Shown: one piece after another, positions 39,411-46,993 of the stretch
Position numbering within the stretch: position 1 is the first letter of the stretch
Layout of the letters: each line of letters begins with the position of its first letter
From: DASQZT01 sp963728965
Lineage (GTDB): Bacteria; Acidobacteriota; Terriglobia; Bryobacterales; Bryobacteraceae
DNA length: 64,000 nt
Assembly: GCA_963728965.1 (NCBI GenBank)
Contig: CAVSMH010000005.1
Span: 124,001 to 188,000 of the forward strand
Direction of reading: 5' to 3'
The notes under the pieces: model-generated
Seen by the model: the letters and a program-made list of their open reading frames with translations, nothing else
Told to the model about the DNA's origin: nothing
The model's database searches: none
Program-made: the position numbers and the translations under genes

Positions 39411-39926
39411 ATGGCCCGGCACTACCTCGTTCCAGCCATGCGCTTGCGGATTCGGATACCACTGCGGCATCCTTTCTATCCCGACTGGGTGCCCACGCCG
39501 GCCCGATCGGCGAAGGACGGATGCGCGGCGCTCTCGGGGAGCTTTCCGGAGCTGGCGCGCGCGGCGGCGGCGGGGGTGCGCAGCGAACGGGCGGTGTTCG
39601 CCCTGCAATACCCGGACAGTCCGTTCATCACGGATTTCGAACGCGACGTATTGTGGCAGACGTTTCAGGTGCCGGTGTTCGCCATGCTGCTGGATCGGGA
39701 GGGATACCTGGCCGGCTGGGACTGCGAAGCGCAGGATGGGCTGCACGTGGGCGGCGCGTGGAATGCGGAATCGATGTGGGCGTATCGCCTGCTGTCGAGC
39801 GCGGCGGAACTGGAGCAGGGACCGTGCGAATGCGGGCGTCCGGGTCCGCGACTGCGGGCGGCGCCACGGGTGATCGTGCCGCGCCGGCGGGTGGTGGGGG
39901 CGACGGCGGCCGCGATTCCCGCGTGA
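39411..39926 (+). CDS. Hypothetical protein with C-terminal Cys/Arg-rich tail
   Basis: The frame encodes 171 residues from an ATG at 39411; a second ATG ten codons on (MRLRIRIPLRHPFYPDW) is equally plausible. The middle part, FALQYPDSPFITDFERDVLWQTFQVPVFAMLLDREGYLAGWDCEAQDGLHVG, has normal amino-acid composition and looks like a real globular domain. The tail carries CECGRPGPRLR. I do not recognise a family. It stands alone between the sugar permease and a DinB gene. Confidence 0.6.
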   Translation: MARHYLVPAMRLRIRIPLRHPFYPDWVPTPARSAKDGCAALSGSFPELARAAAAGVRSERAVFALQYPDSPFITDFERDVLWQTFQVPVFAMLLDREGYLAGWDCEAQDGLHVGGAWNAESMWAYRLLSSAAELEQGPCECGRPGPRLRAAPRVIVPRRRVVGATAAAIPA

Positions 39927-39970
39927 GGCACGGCTGTCGGGATGGCATGCCGATCAGGGACTTTGGGGGC

Positions 39971-39999
39971 TTGACTTGGCCGGGCAGATTGTCTATGCT
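39971..39999 (+). promoter_or_regulatory. Sigma-70-type promoter of the second DinB gene
   Basis: TTGACT (39971-39976) and TATGCT (39994-39999) are 17 bases apart. The resulting leader is about 45 bases long and includes an AGAGGAA ribosome-binding site before the ATG at 40051. Confidence 0.65.
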
Positions 40000-40050
40000 G
40001 GCAAGGCGAACAAAAAGCGAATTACCACAACGGTAAAAGAGGAACTGTTC

Positions 40051-40560
40051 ATGCCACAAAACCAATTCATGCTCCCTGAATTCGACCAGGAAATGGCGAA
40101 CACCCGCAAAGTGCTGGAGCGGGTGCCGGAAGACCGCCTGACTTACAAACCGCATGCCAAATCATCCGACCTGGGAGGGCTGGCAATGCACGTGGCGCTG
40201 ATTCCGAGTTGGGGCGTCGAGACGCTCACCAAGGACTCCATCGACATCGCACCGGTGGGGGCTCCGCCGTATGAGCCGCCGAAGCCCGCCACGCGGCAGG
40301 AGATTCTGGATGCATTCGACGCCAACGTAAAGAGCGCGCGCACGGCTTTGGAAAACGTGAGCGACGAGGCGCTTTCGCAAAGCTGGAGTCTGCTTGCGGG
40401 GGGCAAGCCTCTATTCACGATGCCGCGCGGGGCGGTGATGCGCAGCATGATTTTGAACCACCTCATTCATCATCGCGCGCAACTGACGGTGTACCTGCGT
40501 CTCAACGATGTTCCGGTACCGGGAATGTACGGACCGTCGGCGGACGAACCGCAGATGTAG
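40051..40560 (+). CDS. DinB-family protein
   Basis: ATG 40051 follows AGAGGAA at good spacing and gives 169 residues. The protein is paralogous to the DinB protein at 33190: both have an N-terminal bundle helix (EFDQEMANTRKVLERVPEDRL) and end with HRAQLTVYLRLNDVPVPGMYGPSADE. Likely metal ligands are His47 (LAMHVALIPSWG) and the two His of NHLIHHRAQ. Function is unknown; damage- or stress-inducible DinB-like proteins are typical of soil bacteria. A clear sigma-70-type promoter precedes it. It converges with the guanine deaminase gene, three bases away. Confidence 0.92.
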   Translation: MPQNQFMLPEFDQEMANTRKVLERVPEDRLTYKPHAKSSDLGGLAMHVALIPSWGVETLTKDSIDIAPVGAPPYEPPKPATRQEILDAFDANVKSARTALENVSDEALSQSWSLLAGGKPLFTMPRGAVMRSMILNHLIHHRAQLTVYLRLNDVPVPGMYGPSADEPQM

Positions 40561-40563
40561 GTT

Positions 40564-41028
40564 TCAATAAGGCGTCCGGTCCGGCCGGGCCAGCCACTCG
40601 GTAAAGGGGCGGGTGGCGTTTTCGTCGGGCAGACGGATCATGGGGATGGCACGCTCGGAGGGTGCGATGGCGATCTGCCGGTAGATGAACGAATCGTCAA
40701 AGCCGGCGGCGGCGGCATCCTGGTGGCTGGCGGCGAAGAGGACACGGGCCGGACGCGCCCAATAAATGGCTCCCAGGCACATGGGACAGGGCTCGCAGGA
40801 GGAGTAGATTTCGCAGCCGGAGAGGTCGTAGGTCCCGAGGAGGCGGCAGGCTTCGCGAATGGCGACGACCTCGGCATGGGCGGTGGGGTCGTTGTTCCGG
40901 GTGACTTCGTTAACGCCGGCGGCGAGGATGACGCCGTCGCGGACGACGAGCGCGGCAAACGGACCTCCGCGGCGGCGCACATTCTCGACCGCCATCTCGA
41001 TGGCCCGCTCGAGGAACGCTCTTTCCAT
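40564..41028 (-). CDS. guaD: Guanine deaminase (cytidine-deaminase fold)
   Basis: The 154-residue enzyme has the zinc-deaminase motifs TAHAEVVAIREA (His51, proton-shuttling Glu53) and SSCEPCPMCLGAIYW (Cys81, Cys84). NEVTRNNDPTAHAE, the GFDDSFIYRQI loop and the C-terminus ending in Tyr match Bacillus-type guanine deaminase closely and distinguish it from tRNA adenosine deaminase TadA. It hydrolyses guanine to xanthine and ammonia in purine salvage or catabolism, in the cytoplasm, as a domain-swapped dimer in known homologs. It is monocistronic and adjoins a PAS-LuxR regulator. Confidence 0.92.
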   Translation of the reverse strand: MERAFLERAIEMAVENVRRRGGPFAALVVRDGVILAAGVNEVTRNNDPTAHAEVVAIREACRLLGTYDLSGCEIYSSCEPCPMCLGAIYWARPARVLFAASHQDAAAAGFDDSFIYRQIAIAPSERAIPMIRLPDENATRPFTEWLARPDRTPY

Positions 41029-41105
41029 GGGATCTGCGCGCGTAAAGGCCTGCCGGCCCCGGCGTGAGGGAGCGGACTCCGCCGGAGCGTGCGTTTCGGG
41101 TCCGG

Positions 41106-41798
41106 TTACGGCTCGATCAAGCCTGCCCGGATGGCATGCCGCACCATGCTGGCGGTCTCGTGAACGCCGAGTTTTTCGAGGATCCGGCTGCGATGCGAAT
41201 CGGCGGTTTTGTAGCTGATGCCGAGTTGGGCGGCGGCTTCCTTGGTGGACTTGCCACCGGCGATCAGCACCAGCACCTGGCGTTCGCGTTCGGTGAGAGA
41301 AAACACCAGGCGCATGGATTCTTCGTCCGGGACAAACATGCCGCGTTTGCGGTCGGTGATATCCACGGCCGCGCCGAGGAATCCCGAAAAGGCGCCATCG
41401 TCTTCGGCGAGCGGCACCGCGGAATTTTCGATCCAGCCGTAATCTCCGGAGCCGCGCAGCACCCGGTACTGCAACCGGAACGGTTGCCGGGAGCTGAACG
41501 ATTCCAGGTATTTTTCGAGGACCGTATTGCGGTCGTCGGGGTGGAGGCCGTCAGCCCAACCGTTGCCGCACTCCGCTTCCAGAGTCCGGCCGCGAAAGTC
41601 GAGCCAGGCGTGGTTAAAAAACGTGCACAGCCCATCGGGACCGGACATCCACATCATGACGGGCACGGTCTCCATCAGGCGATGGAAACGCGACTCGCTC
41701 ATCTGGATGCGCTGGCGCTGGTGCTGCACTACTTCTTCCAGTTCAGTTACTCTTTCACGTAGAACTGCCGTTTGGTCGAGATCTTTACTGGGCGACAT
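41106..41798 (-). CDS. PAS domain-containing LuxR-type regulator
   Basis: The start ATG 41798 (MSPSKDLDQTAVLRERVTELEEVV) gives 230 residues: a short coiled coil, a PAS domain at about 35-155 (RFHRLMETVPVMMWMSGPDGLCTFFNHAWLDFRG, YRVLRGSGDYGWIENSAVPL, GFLGAAVDITDRK), and a LuxR/GerE helix-turn-helix at about 165-230 (LTERERQVLVLIAGGKSTKEAA, ISYKTADSHRSRILEKLG). There is no receiver domain, so it is a one-component regulator whose PAS domain senses a ligand or redox state. It is divergent from the ECF sigma operon, about 170 bases away, and might act on it. Confidence 0.93.
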   Translation of the reverse strand: MSPSKDLDQTAVLRERVTELEEVVQHQRQRIQMSESRFHRLMETVPVMMWMSGPDGLCTFFNHAWLDFRGRTLEAECGNGWADGLHPDDRNTVLEKYLESFSSRQPFRLQYRVLRGSGDYGWIENSAVPLAEDDGAFSGFLGAAVDITDRKRGMFVPDEESMRLVFSLTERERQVLVLIAGGKSTKEAAAQLGISYKTADSHRSRILEKLGVHETASMVRHAIRAGLIEP

Positions 41799-41924
41799 TG
41801 AACATGTACTCACGAATGACAACGGTTGAATATCAGTATGAACCAGGTAGCCCGAAACGCAACGATACCTACCGGCTAACGCCTGGGACCCACGGTCAAC
41901 AACCATTTATGATATTGCATTTGT

Positions 41925-41955
41925 GGAACTTTTTGAACACCCCCGGGAAATTATG
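41925..41955 (+). promoter_or_regulatory. Candidate ECF-type promoter of the sigma-factor operon
   Basis: GGAACTT at 41925-41931 is a good match to ECF sigma -35 elements (GGAAC core). About 17 bases on, AAATTATG could hold the -10. It lies 45 bases before the sigma gene, so the operon is probably autoregulated. The -10 element is not close to a consensus. Confidence 0.4.
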
Positions 41956-41969
41956 AAAAGGAGAGGTCG

Positions 41970-42584
41970 ATGCTCCGGTCCCGGCACGAGACAGACGACG
42001 ATCTGCTGATGCAGATGCGCAGCGGCGACGAAGAGGCGTTTGTAGCGCTATACCGGCGCCGCCAGGGCGGGATCTTCCGGTTTGCGCTGCACATCACGGG
42101 GTCGCGGGTGCTGGCCGAAGATATCACTCAAGAGGTATTCCTGGCGCTGATCCGGGACGATTGCGGTTACGATCCGGAGCGCGGCACGCTTTCGGGCTAC
42201 CTGTTTGGGATTGCCCGCAAGCTGGTGCTGCGGAACCTGGAACACAGCCGGTTGGACGTGGCCCTGGACGAAGTGGCGGAGGTTTCGGGGGCGCCGGAAC
42301 TGGCGGTGCATCCGGACCCGCTGGGGGAGTTGACGCACGGAGAGGGGATGGCGTCCGTGCGGCGGGCGGTGCTGGCCCTGCCGCGGCGGTATCGCGAAGT
42401 GGTGGTGCTGTGCGATCTGGAAGAAGTGGATTACGCGGAGGCGGCGGCGATTTTGGGGTGTCCGATCGGGACGGTGCGTTCGCGGCTGCACCGGGCGCGG
42501 GCGCTGCTGCTGGACAAATTGAATCAGGAAAGGAAGGTACGGCCTGCCGTCGGAACATGGAAGCCGGCCGGGTGTACGCCATGA
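41970..42584 (+). CDS. RNA polymerase sigma factor, ECF subfamily
   Basis: The 204-residue protein has sigma region 2 (EEAFVALYRRRQGGIFRFALHITGSRVLAEDITQEVFLAL, core-binding and -10 recognition) and region 4 (VLALPRRYREVVVLCDLEEVDYAEAAAILGCPIGTVRSRLHRARALL, -35 recognition), with no region 3. A strong AAGGAGAGG ribosome-binding site precedes the ATG. Its stop overlaps the start of the anti-sigma gene (ATGA), the classic arrangement. It directs RNA polymerase to a small regulon that probably includes its own operon. Confidence 0.95.
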   Translation: MLRSRHETDDDLLMQMRSGDEEAFVALYRRRQGGIFRFALHITGSRVLAEDITQEVFLALIRDDCGYDPERGTLSGYLFGIARKLVLRNLEHSRLDVALDEVAEVSGAPELAVHPDPLGELTHGEGMASVRRAVLALPRRYREVVVLCDLEEVDYAEAAAILGCPIGTVRSRLHRARALLLDKLNQERKVRPAVGTWKPAGCTP

Positions 42585-43204
42585 ACTGCAAGGAATTCCG
42601 GGAAACGATGCCTGAACTGGAACTTTCGGGTAGCGCGGGCCAGGGGGAACACGCCGGGCAGTGTCCGGCCTGCGCGGCGCTGCTGGAGGAGCAGCGGAGG
42701 CTGGCGGAGGGTCTGCGGGCAGCGCGCCAGGAATGGCGGCGGGAGGAAGCGCCGCAACGCCTGGAAAGCCGTCTTGCCAGCGCGTTTCGCAGCCACAACG
42801 GACTGGTCCCGCAGCGGGCGGCATTCGGGTGGGCTCCGGTGGTGACCTGGGCGGCGGCGGCGGCGGCGATCATCGTTCTGGCCATGTTCCTGGTGCATGC
42901 CCGGCAGCCTCAGCCGGCGCAACGGCGGGCTTCCAACGGGGTTCAACTGGCGACCCGTTCGATGGGGGACTCCAAGGCGGGGCTGAACGCGATGTACGGG
43001 GAGGCCGGATTCATTCGGCTGCCGAATGCCGAAGAGATTGAGCCTAATGAAGATATCAACTATGTGCGGGTGGAGGTTCCGCGATCGAGCATGATCCCGC
43101 TGGGATATGCGGTGAAGGCGGAGCGCGCTTCGGACCTGGTCCAGGCCGAAGTGGTGTTGGGCGCCGACGGCCTGGCCCGCGCGGTGCGTTTCCTGGATGA
43201 GTAG
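42581..43204 (+). CDS. Zinc-finger (ZAS-type) membrane anti-sigma factor
   Basis: The ATG overlaps the sigma stop. The 207-residue protein opens MNCKEFRETMPELE and carries the ZAS zinc motif with His24, Cys28 and Cys31 (H-x3-C-x2-C), plus Cys3. One membrane helix lies near residues 86-105 (TWAAAAAAIIVLAMFLVHA). The extracytoplasmic part ends with a small beta domain (YVRVEVPRSSMIPLGYAVKAE, AEVVLGADGLARAVRFLDE). It is expected to sequester the ECF sigma factor at the membrane until a signal releases it. Confidence 0.9.
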   Translation: MNCKEFRETMPELELSGSAGQGEHAGQCPACAALLEEQRRLAEGLRAARQEWRREEAPQRLESRLASAFRSHNGLVPQRAAFGWAPVVTWAAAAAAIIVLAMFLVHARQPQPAQRRASNGVQLATRSMGDSKAGLNAMYGEAGFIRLPNAEEIEPNEDINYVRVEVPRSSMIPLGYAVKAERASDLVQAEVVLGADGLARAVRFLDE

Positions 43205-43231
43205 CGAATTCACCTTTTGGAGCGTTTACAC

Positions 43232-44065
43232 ATGATGCGAACCACTCTGATCAGTCTGCTGGTGTTAGCAACGGGAGCCGTGGCTCAGCCACCCGGACCG
43301 GGGCGCGGTCCCGGTCGTTTCGGGGGTCCGCCGGAGGGCGGAAGAATGGGCGGCCCGGGGCGTTTTCTGGGCGCCGAGGCGGGGATGCCGGGGCGGGTAG
43401 TAAAGAATGCGCCCTACTCGGCCGATATTGTAACCGAGAGCACACAGGTGCTGCCGGACGGCAACCATATCCGGCAATCGACGACGGTGCGGGTGTACCG
43501 CGACTCGGAGGGACGGACGCGGCGCGAGCAGTCGCTGCGCACGCTGAACGGCCTGGCGCCCAACGCCAACCTGCCGCAGGTGGTCTTTATCAACGATCCG
43601 GTGGCGGGTGAGAACTATGCGCTGAACGCGGAAGACAAGACGGCGAACCGGACCGTGTGGGCACCGCGAGGCGGGCAGGCGGGCCAGAGGGGCATGATGC
43701 CGCGCGGGCAGGGGCGTGGCCCGGACGGAGCGGGACCGATGCGCGAGCGCCGTCAGAATCCCAACGTGAAGGTGGAGTCGCTGGGAAAGCAGACCGTGGA
43801 GGGAGTGGTGGCGGATGGAACGCGGACCACCATGACGATTCCGGCCGGCGAAGTGGGCAACGAACAGGCGATGCAAGTGGTGTCGGAGGTATGGTATTCG
43901 GCCGAGTTACAGGCGGTGGTGTTGTCCAAACGGACCGACCCGCGTTCGGGCGAGCACATCACTCGCATGACGAACGTAACGCGGGCGGAACCGGCACGGT
44001 CGTTGTTCGAAGTGCCCTCGGACTTCAAAGTCACCGAAGGCAGCCGTATGCGCGGCCAGCGGTAG
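43232..44065 (+). CDS. Secreted protein of the ECF-sigma operon, Gly/Arg-rich N-terminus
   Basis: I choose ATG 43232, nine bases after TTTTGGAG. The signal peptide MMRTTLISLLVLATGAVA ends at about residue 18. The mature protein starts with a low-complexity PPGPGRGPGRFGGPPEGGR segment. A beta-rich domain follows (SADIVTESTQVLPDGNHIRQ, TTVRVYRDSEGRTRREQSLR) of a kind seen in acidobacterial secreted proteins, with a second Gly-rich linker (GQAGQRGMMPRGQGRGP) in the middle. No enzyme motif is visible. Cotranscription with the sigma and anti-sigma genes suggests that it is either a target or a sensor of the same envelope response. Confidence 0.75.
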   Translation: MMRTTLISLLVLATGAVAQPPGPGRGPGRFGGPPEGGRMGGPGRFLGAEAGMPGRVVKNAPYSADIVTESTQVLPDGNHIRQSTTVRVYRDSEGRTRREQSLRTLNGLAPNANLPQVVFINDPVAGENYALNAEDKTANRTVWAPRGGQAGQRGMMPRGQGRGPDGAGPMRERRQNPNVKVESLGKQTVEGVVADGTRTTMTIPAGEVGNEQAMQVVSEVWYSAELQAVVLSKRTDPRSGEHITRMTNVTRAEPARSLFEVPSDFKVTEGSRMRGQR

Positions 44066-44084
44066 AATGTCCGCTCGCGAGAGC

Positions 44085-45017
44085 TTATGGTGTTGGCCCA
44101 TCAAGGGCTCGTATCTTTTCGTCCGCAGCCGTAACTACCTCGATGGCAGTGCCGGCACGGAGGCCGAAGCTTTTTCCCGAAACAAAGCCCTCGCCCCAGG
44201 GGTCCCACACCAGCCTCTTCACCCTGACCGCTTTGCCGCCGATATACTGCCCGGGAGCCGATACGGCGACACGTTCTCCACCGGCGGCCGAAACATACTC
44301 GATGGCCATCGTGGCCTGCGCTCCCCGTCCAAAGTCCCCCGTGGTCTTGTCTTTTGCCGACGTGATCCTTGCCGCGGCGTACGCGCCGCGCGGGATCACG
44401 ATGCGCTCGCCCACTCGAACGTCGGATGCGACTTCCATCGCCACCCGTTGATTGACCCTCAAATCGGTCGAGAACAGGAAGCGGCGGATCAGCAGGCTGA
44501 CCGGGGTCCCTCGTGGCAGGAGCACTTCGCGCCCCTCCGTCCCGGACGCTGTATCCCCGGCTTTTGAAACCCGTGCGGCGGGAGCCTCCAAGCTGAGCAG
44601 ACCGAGGAGGCAACCGGCCTCGTCGAGGACGGTCGCGGACCAACTCTGCTTGGGAACGCCCGCTTTCGAGCCGGCGCGGCGGGTCAAGACCGTGACGGTT
44701 GCGCCGCGAACGCCATCTTGCTGTGCAGGTTGGATCTGGGCGGCGACCGCTTCGTTTCCATGTGGCAGGCCCATATCCGAGACTCGGCTTGGCCGTCGCT
44801 CGCCTCGCACTTGCGTCTCGGTGTCCTCGAACAGCAGAACGCCGACGGCCTGCATCGCGTCCGCGACCACCTCGTGGACCCGCTTCACGGGCGCCGCGAA
44901 GAAGCGGGATTCCGTAACGTTGCCTGCCGGTAGAAACCTATCGGCCGGGCACTCGGCCGCCTCTGCCTGTGCGAACGCCGGCGCCAGCAGGAGAAGAACG
45001 GTGAAGCTACGAAACAT
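44085..45017 (-). CDS. Secreted hypothetical protein, tandem paralog A
   Basis: The 310-residue protein has a signal peptide (MFRSFTVLLLLAPAFAQAEA). It has a C-terminal beta domain at about 165-300: LLPRGTPVSLLIRRFLFSTDLRVNQRVAMEVASDVRVGERIVIPRGAYAAARITSAK. The adjacent gene upstream, 45021-46022, encodes the same domain layout with clearly related sequence, so the pair arose by tandem duplication. I do not know the family. It converges with the secreted-protein gene at 43232 with only 19 bases between. Confidence 0.75.
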   Translation of the reverse strand: MFRSFTVLLLLAPAFAQAEAAECPADRFLPAGNVTESRFFAAPVKRVHEVVADAMQAVGVLLFEDTETQVRGERRPSRVSDMGLPHGNEAVAAQIQPAQQDGVRGATVTVLTRRAGSKAGVPKQSWSATVLDEAGCLLGLLSLEAPAARVSKAGDTASGTEGREVLLPRGTPVSLLIRRFLFSTDLRVNQRVAMEVASDVRVGERIVIPRGAYAAARITSAKDKTTGDFGRGAQATMAIEYVSAAGGERVAVSAPGQYIGGKAVRVKRLVWDPWGEGFVSGKSFGLRAGTAIEVVTAADEKIRALDGPTP

Positions 45018-45020
45018 CGC

Positions 45021-46022
45021 TCACCTGCCCACCTTCACCTTGTACTCTCCCCTGGTCTCCGCGTCGTATCCGGTGCCGGCTCGTATTACCGTCTCGACGC
45101 CTTTGTCCAACCACCCCAGAGCGGGAGAGAATGTCACTACCTTTCGAGCTACGCTTTCCTGCCGTGCTCCACGGCTCTTTTCGGCGGCCCCGGCGATGGA
45201 GACGGACTGCCCGTCGGCGGCGGTGACGGTTTCGGTCACAAACGCTAACTCGGCGCTGCGGCGGTAACTGCGCGCCGCTTTCGCGTCGGTGAACCTCCCC
45301 GTGGCAAGGGCGCCTCTGCGAATGACGGTCGTGCCGTCGATGATGACGTCTTCGGCCACCTCGAAAACAATCGGCTGGTTCACTTTGCCCTTGATTTTTT
45401 TCGAGTACAGAAACTCACGCAAGAGCAGCTTTAACTGGGTGCCTTCCGGCAGGGCGATTTCCCGTTCCGCGGCGGCAGGCTCGCCCTCGGCCGCGATGCC
45501 GCGCGGATGCTGTTGCGGGTCCCACGGGCTCAGGATCCTGGCGAGACACGCCGTTTCCTCCATGAGCGGAGTAGCCTGATTCGAACTTCCGATGCGCCCT
45601 TTCATGGCATTCTTGTGAAATTCGATGTGGATGCGCGTTCCCGCCACCCCATTGTCAGTGTCCGGCTTCATTTCGATTTTGAACGTGCCCATCGCCCCCG
45701 TTCCTCCGTACAACCCCTTCACACCTGCCTCCTTGTTTTTGGTGTGAAGAGTACGGTACAGAGTGGGGTCTGTTTTCGCCTCGATTGCGAAATCACCCTC
45801 CTTGGAAAGCCTTGCCGCCACAACCGGCAGCGCCCTCAGCAAAGAGACTCTTACCTGTTCGGGCGAAGCCGGCAGAAAACGGTCCTCCAAGGGAGAACCG
45901 CCGACGGTGATGATTGCGCGTCCGCACGGCGGCGTCTGCGCCAGTAATACTGTGCAACCGCAGATGAGCCCCAAAAGCAAACCTCGTGGTAGGGCGTGTG
46001 ACGGACTCAAGATCGTTCGCAT
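45021..46022 (-). CDS. Secreted hypothetical protein, tandem paralog B
   Basis: The 333-residue protein begins MRTILSPSHALPRGLLLGLICGCTVLLAQ; a Cys sits inside the hydrophobic stretch, so it may be a lipoprotein-like export signal. An N-terminal domain (DRFLPASPEQVRVSLLRALPVVAARLSKEGDFAIEAKTD) is followed by the C-terminal beta domain shared with its neighbour (LPEGTQLKLLLREFLYSKKIKGKVNQPIVFEVAEDVIIDGTTVIRRG). Only three bases separate the two genes, so they are cotranscribed. Divergence between them is large, which suggests that they form different subunits or bind different partners. No family known to me. Confidence 0.75.
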   Translation of the reverse strand: MRTILSPSHALPRGLLLGLICGCTVLLAQTPPCGRAIITVGGSPLEDRFLPASPEQVRVSLLRALPVVAARLSKEGDFAIEAKTDPTLYRTLHTKNKEAGVKGLYGGTGAMGTFKIEMKPDTDNGVAGTRIHIEFHKNAMKGRIGSSNQATPLMEETACLARILSPWDPQQHPRGIAAEGEPAAAEREIALPEGTQLKLLLREFLYSKKIKGKVNQPIVFEVAEDVIIDGTTVIRRGALATGRFTDAKAARSYRRSAELAFVTETVTAADGQSVSIAGAAEKSRGARQESVARKVVTFSPALGWLDKGVETVIRAGTGYDAETRGEYKVKVGR

Positions 46023-46088
46023 TACGTGACCTCACTTCCACAGCGAAATGTTTCGAAAAGCTGCGCCTCTGCCCCGCTCACACCCGGC

Positions 46089-46766
46089 TCACTTCAACCA
46101 GAACCGCACTCCGCCCAGCACCTGGCCCGTGCTCGCGTAGAGCTTATTCCAGTCCATGTCCGAGTAGCTGTTGCCTACCGACACCCGCCAGCGCGTGCCG
46201 ACGTTGCTCATCACCAGCCGGAAATCGCTGGTAATGCTGACCCACCGGTTGAGGAAATAGTCCACGCCTCCGCCGGCCTCGAACACCGGTGCCCGGTTTA
46301 CGGTCACATCGACGTTGCCGTGATAAGCGCTCGCGATGGCGTTGATCGCCGCCCCGGTTTCGAATTCCGTCAGCGCAATGCCTCCGCCGAACTGCGCGTG
46401 GCCGCCGAATCCGCGGCCTGTCTCGGGACGTCGCGTCTGGTAGCCTACCGCCGCCATGAGCGGCCGCAGCTTCAGATCTCCCATATGGTCGCCGTCTTCG
46501 GTCATCCGCAATGTCATCTGCTCGGCCCGGAAGCCCAGGGAAAGCCCGTTGTGGAAACGGTAATTCAGTGTCGCCCCATAGGTCTTCGTGCCTCCCCACC
46601 GGGTGGCGTCATAATCCGGGATGGCCGATTTCGCAATGCCGCCGGCATATCCCCCGAGAATGGCCACATTGAACTGCGCCAGCCCGGTGCTCGAAACCGC
46701 CAGGAGACCCAGAACGAGCCCGGCAGCGTACCTCACGCTGCCGGATCCGATCATGCGTCGTGTCAT
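46089..46766 (-). CDS. Small outer-membrane beta-barrel protein
   Basis: The ATG at 46766 is chosen because GGAGG lies 6 bases before it. The 225-residue product has a signal peptide (MTRRMIGSGSVRYAAGLVLGLLAVSSTGLAQ) and alternating beta-strands: FNVAILGGYAGG, YGATLNYRFHNGLSLGFRAEQMTL, RPLMAAVGYQTR, FEAGGGVDYFLN, SITSDFRLVMSN. It ends VLGGVRFWLK. This fits an 8-stranded OmpA/OmpX-like barrel. It is divergent from the wHTH-LamG regulator at 46994, which may control it. Confidence 0.8.
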   Translation of the reverse strand: MTRRMIGSGSVRYAAGLVLGLLAVSSTGLAQFNVAILGGYAGGIAKSAIPDYDATRWGGTKTYGATLNYRFHNGLSLGFRAEQMTLRMTEDGDHMGDLKLRPLMAAVGYQTRRPETGRGFGGHAQFGGGIALTEFETGAAINAIASAYHGNVDVTVNRAPVFEAGGGVDYFLNRWVSITSDFRLVMSNVGTRWRVSVGNSYSDMDWNKLYASTGQVLGGVRFWLK

Positions 46767-46827
46767 TTTCATCCTCCGATTTGTGGCGCTGGCGTTCCCG
46801 CCAGGAGCGCTGTGTACCTGGAGACCG

Positions 46828-46843
46828 GTCGCGAGTACGCGAC
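46828..46843. promoter_or_regulatory. Inverted repeat in the divergent promoter region
   Basis: GTCGCG-AGTA-CGCGAC is a perfect 6+6 dyad located between the beta-barrel gene and the wHTH-LamG regulator gene. It is a plausible operator for the latter, from position only. Confidence 0.35.
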
Positions 46844-46965
46844 TTCTTGAGTGGCAATGTCCGCAGTTTGGCATCGCTCAACCGGATAGTACCGGGGACT
46901 CACCTGAAATTCCTGAGCGGATCCCGAAGCATTTCCGCAAAATTGCCGAAAACTTCAGCAGCGCG

Positions 46966-46974
46966 TGGTAATAT
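46966..46974 (+). promoter_or_regulatory. Extended -10 promoter element of the regulator gene
   Basis: TGGTAATAT matches an extended -10 element (TGn plus TAATAT) 20 bases before the GTG start at 46994, implying a very short leader. No convincing -35 was seen. Confidence 0.4.
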
Positions 46975-46993
46975 CGGACTTCGAGACCCTAAT

